Of a stretch of 64,000 nt of DNA, positions 63,495 to 64,000 are shown one piece after another. The translations under genes and the position numbers were made by a program. The DNA lies in contig NZ_VNIK02000001.1 in the NCBI RefSeq assembly GCF_007785775.2, positions 546,678 to 610,677 of the forward strand, written 5' to 3'. The first letter of the stretch is position 1. Every line of letters begins with the position of its first letter. The DNA is from Flagellimonas hadalis. Its GTDB lineage: Bacteria > Bacteroidota > Bacteroidia > Flavobacteriales > Flavobacteriaceae. The notes beneath the pieces are model-generated. The model had not been told where the DNA came from. It saw nothing but the letters and a program-made list of their open reading frames with translations, and made no database searches.

Positions 63495-63970
63495 TCCAAA
63501 CAGCCTTCCTTACCTCTGGTATCGATAAGGTAGATGATCTTCCATTCCCCGTCAAAATTGACAAGTTGGAACGAATTGATGCCGCAATGACTGAAATTGC
63601 CGTTGAGCCAAAACTCATACCCCACCCATGCATTGGCCATGGTGCGATCCACTTGGATGGAAAACGAAGTCAACTTCTCTTCAAACTGGATGCTGTCCGG
63701 AATATTGACAATCGAATGGATGAACTTTGAAAATTCCTCTGTCCGAAACAAAGTTTTTCCTTGGGGATTCCTTCCGGTGGTCTGGAGCACCACTTGATCG
63801 GCCACAGTGGAATTGATGATGGTGGAATCTTGTTTATGGAAACCTTCAAAAAAGGTCTCTATCACTTTCTTTACCTCTTCTTTTGAAGTTGCATTGGAGG
63901 CATCGGATACTTGGGCCTGTACGGAAACACCCAAAATCAACAGTGCCATAAGGCAGAACAGCTTTCCCAT
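63491..63970 (-). CDS. Secreted NTF2/SnoaL-like protein
   Basis: 159 residues with a signal peptide (MGKLFCLMALLILGVSVQAQ) and a DUF4440-type NTF2 domain: SKEEVKKVIETFFEGFHKQD, then strands ending AWVGYEFWLNGNFSHCGINSFQLVNFDGEWKIIYLIDTR. It is unrelated in detail to the cytosolic NTF2-like protein at 3.3 kb. The function is unknown. Its TAA and that of sdaA share TTAA at 63491-63494. Confidence 0.85.
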   Translation of the reverse strand: MGKLFCLMALLILGVSVQAQVSDASNATSKEEVKKVIETFFEGFHKQDSTIINSTVADQVVLQTTGRNPQGKTLFRTEEFSKFIHSIVNIPDSIQFEEKLTSFSIQVDRTMANAWVGYEFWLNGNFSHCGINSFQLVNFDGEWKIIYLIDTRGKEGCLD

Positions 63971-64000
63971 TCGTTAAGTTTTTTGATTGAAGTCCAAATT

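Overview
The window is a chromosomal segment of a member of the Bacteroidota, almost certainly a marine Flavobacteriaceae of the Muricauda/Flagellimonas type. The evidence is: repeated TAnnTTTG promoter -7 elements, few Shine-Dalgarno sequences, surface lipoproteins with a C-x-K-D-D export signal after the lipobox, class II (long) IlvC, and the flavobacterial order tpx-dgkA-ftsK-lolA-lptG-ribB. The genus is inferred from gene style only. I see no insertion sequence, prophage, CRISPR array or rRNA; one tRNA-Ser(UGA) is present.

Layout. 1-5.2 kb: an M1 aminopeptidase cut by the window edge, divergent recG, and an ECF41-type sigma factor followed by a small NADH-azoreductase/NTF2-like operon with matching promoters. 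5.4-19.4 kb: branched-chain amino acid biosynthesis in two convergent blocks, leuC-leuD-leuA-like-leuB (+) and ilvD-ilvB-methyltransferase-ilvN-ilvC-ilvA (-), with a gapN-type dehydrogenase between them. 19.7-23.4 kb: 5-oxoprolinase pxpA-B-C with an atypical Nramp-fold transporter. 23.5-34 kb: a zinc-finger/nuclease-like protein, a cupin, yifB, a penicillin-acylase-family hydrolase, dsbD-tilS, pabB and an FMN reductase. 34-41 kb: a membrane acyltransferase, lpdA, and two paralogous cadherin/BspA-repeat surface lipoproteins, each with a terminator behind and three 21-bp iterons in front.

41-51.3 kb: an Lrp-type regulator divergent from a methionine gamma-lyase-like enzyme, an NhaC-family transporter, then tpx-dgkA and ftsK-lolA-lptG-ribBA. 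51.5-64 kb: a probable KdnA aminotransferase with a TauE-like permease, tRNA-Ser, a TlpA-like lipoprotein, DoxX, CsaA, a K+/H+ antiporter, a PD40 secreted protein, a LuxR response regulator with Glu in place of the phospho-accepting Asp, dnaK, sdaA and a secreted NTF2-like protein.

Across the window many intergenic gaps carry the same low-complexity 'word' arrays (GTTATTGG, ACTTGAA, GGAAGTCCGAAGTC, GACCATAGAGGATAGACTT). They form a dispersed repeat family that no gene explains. Other points of note are the two-promoter ECF41 circuit, the LytTR-like iterons of the BspA pair, the motif-less Nramp paralog tied to 5-oxoproline metabolism, and an identical start-proximal leader motif shared by three consecutive start sites near 58 kb.
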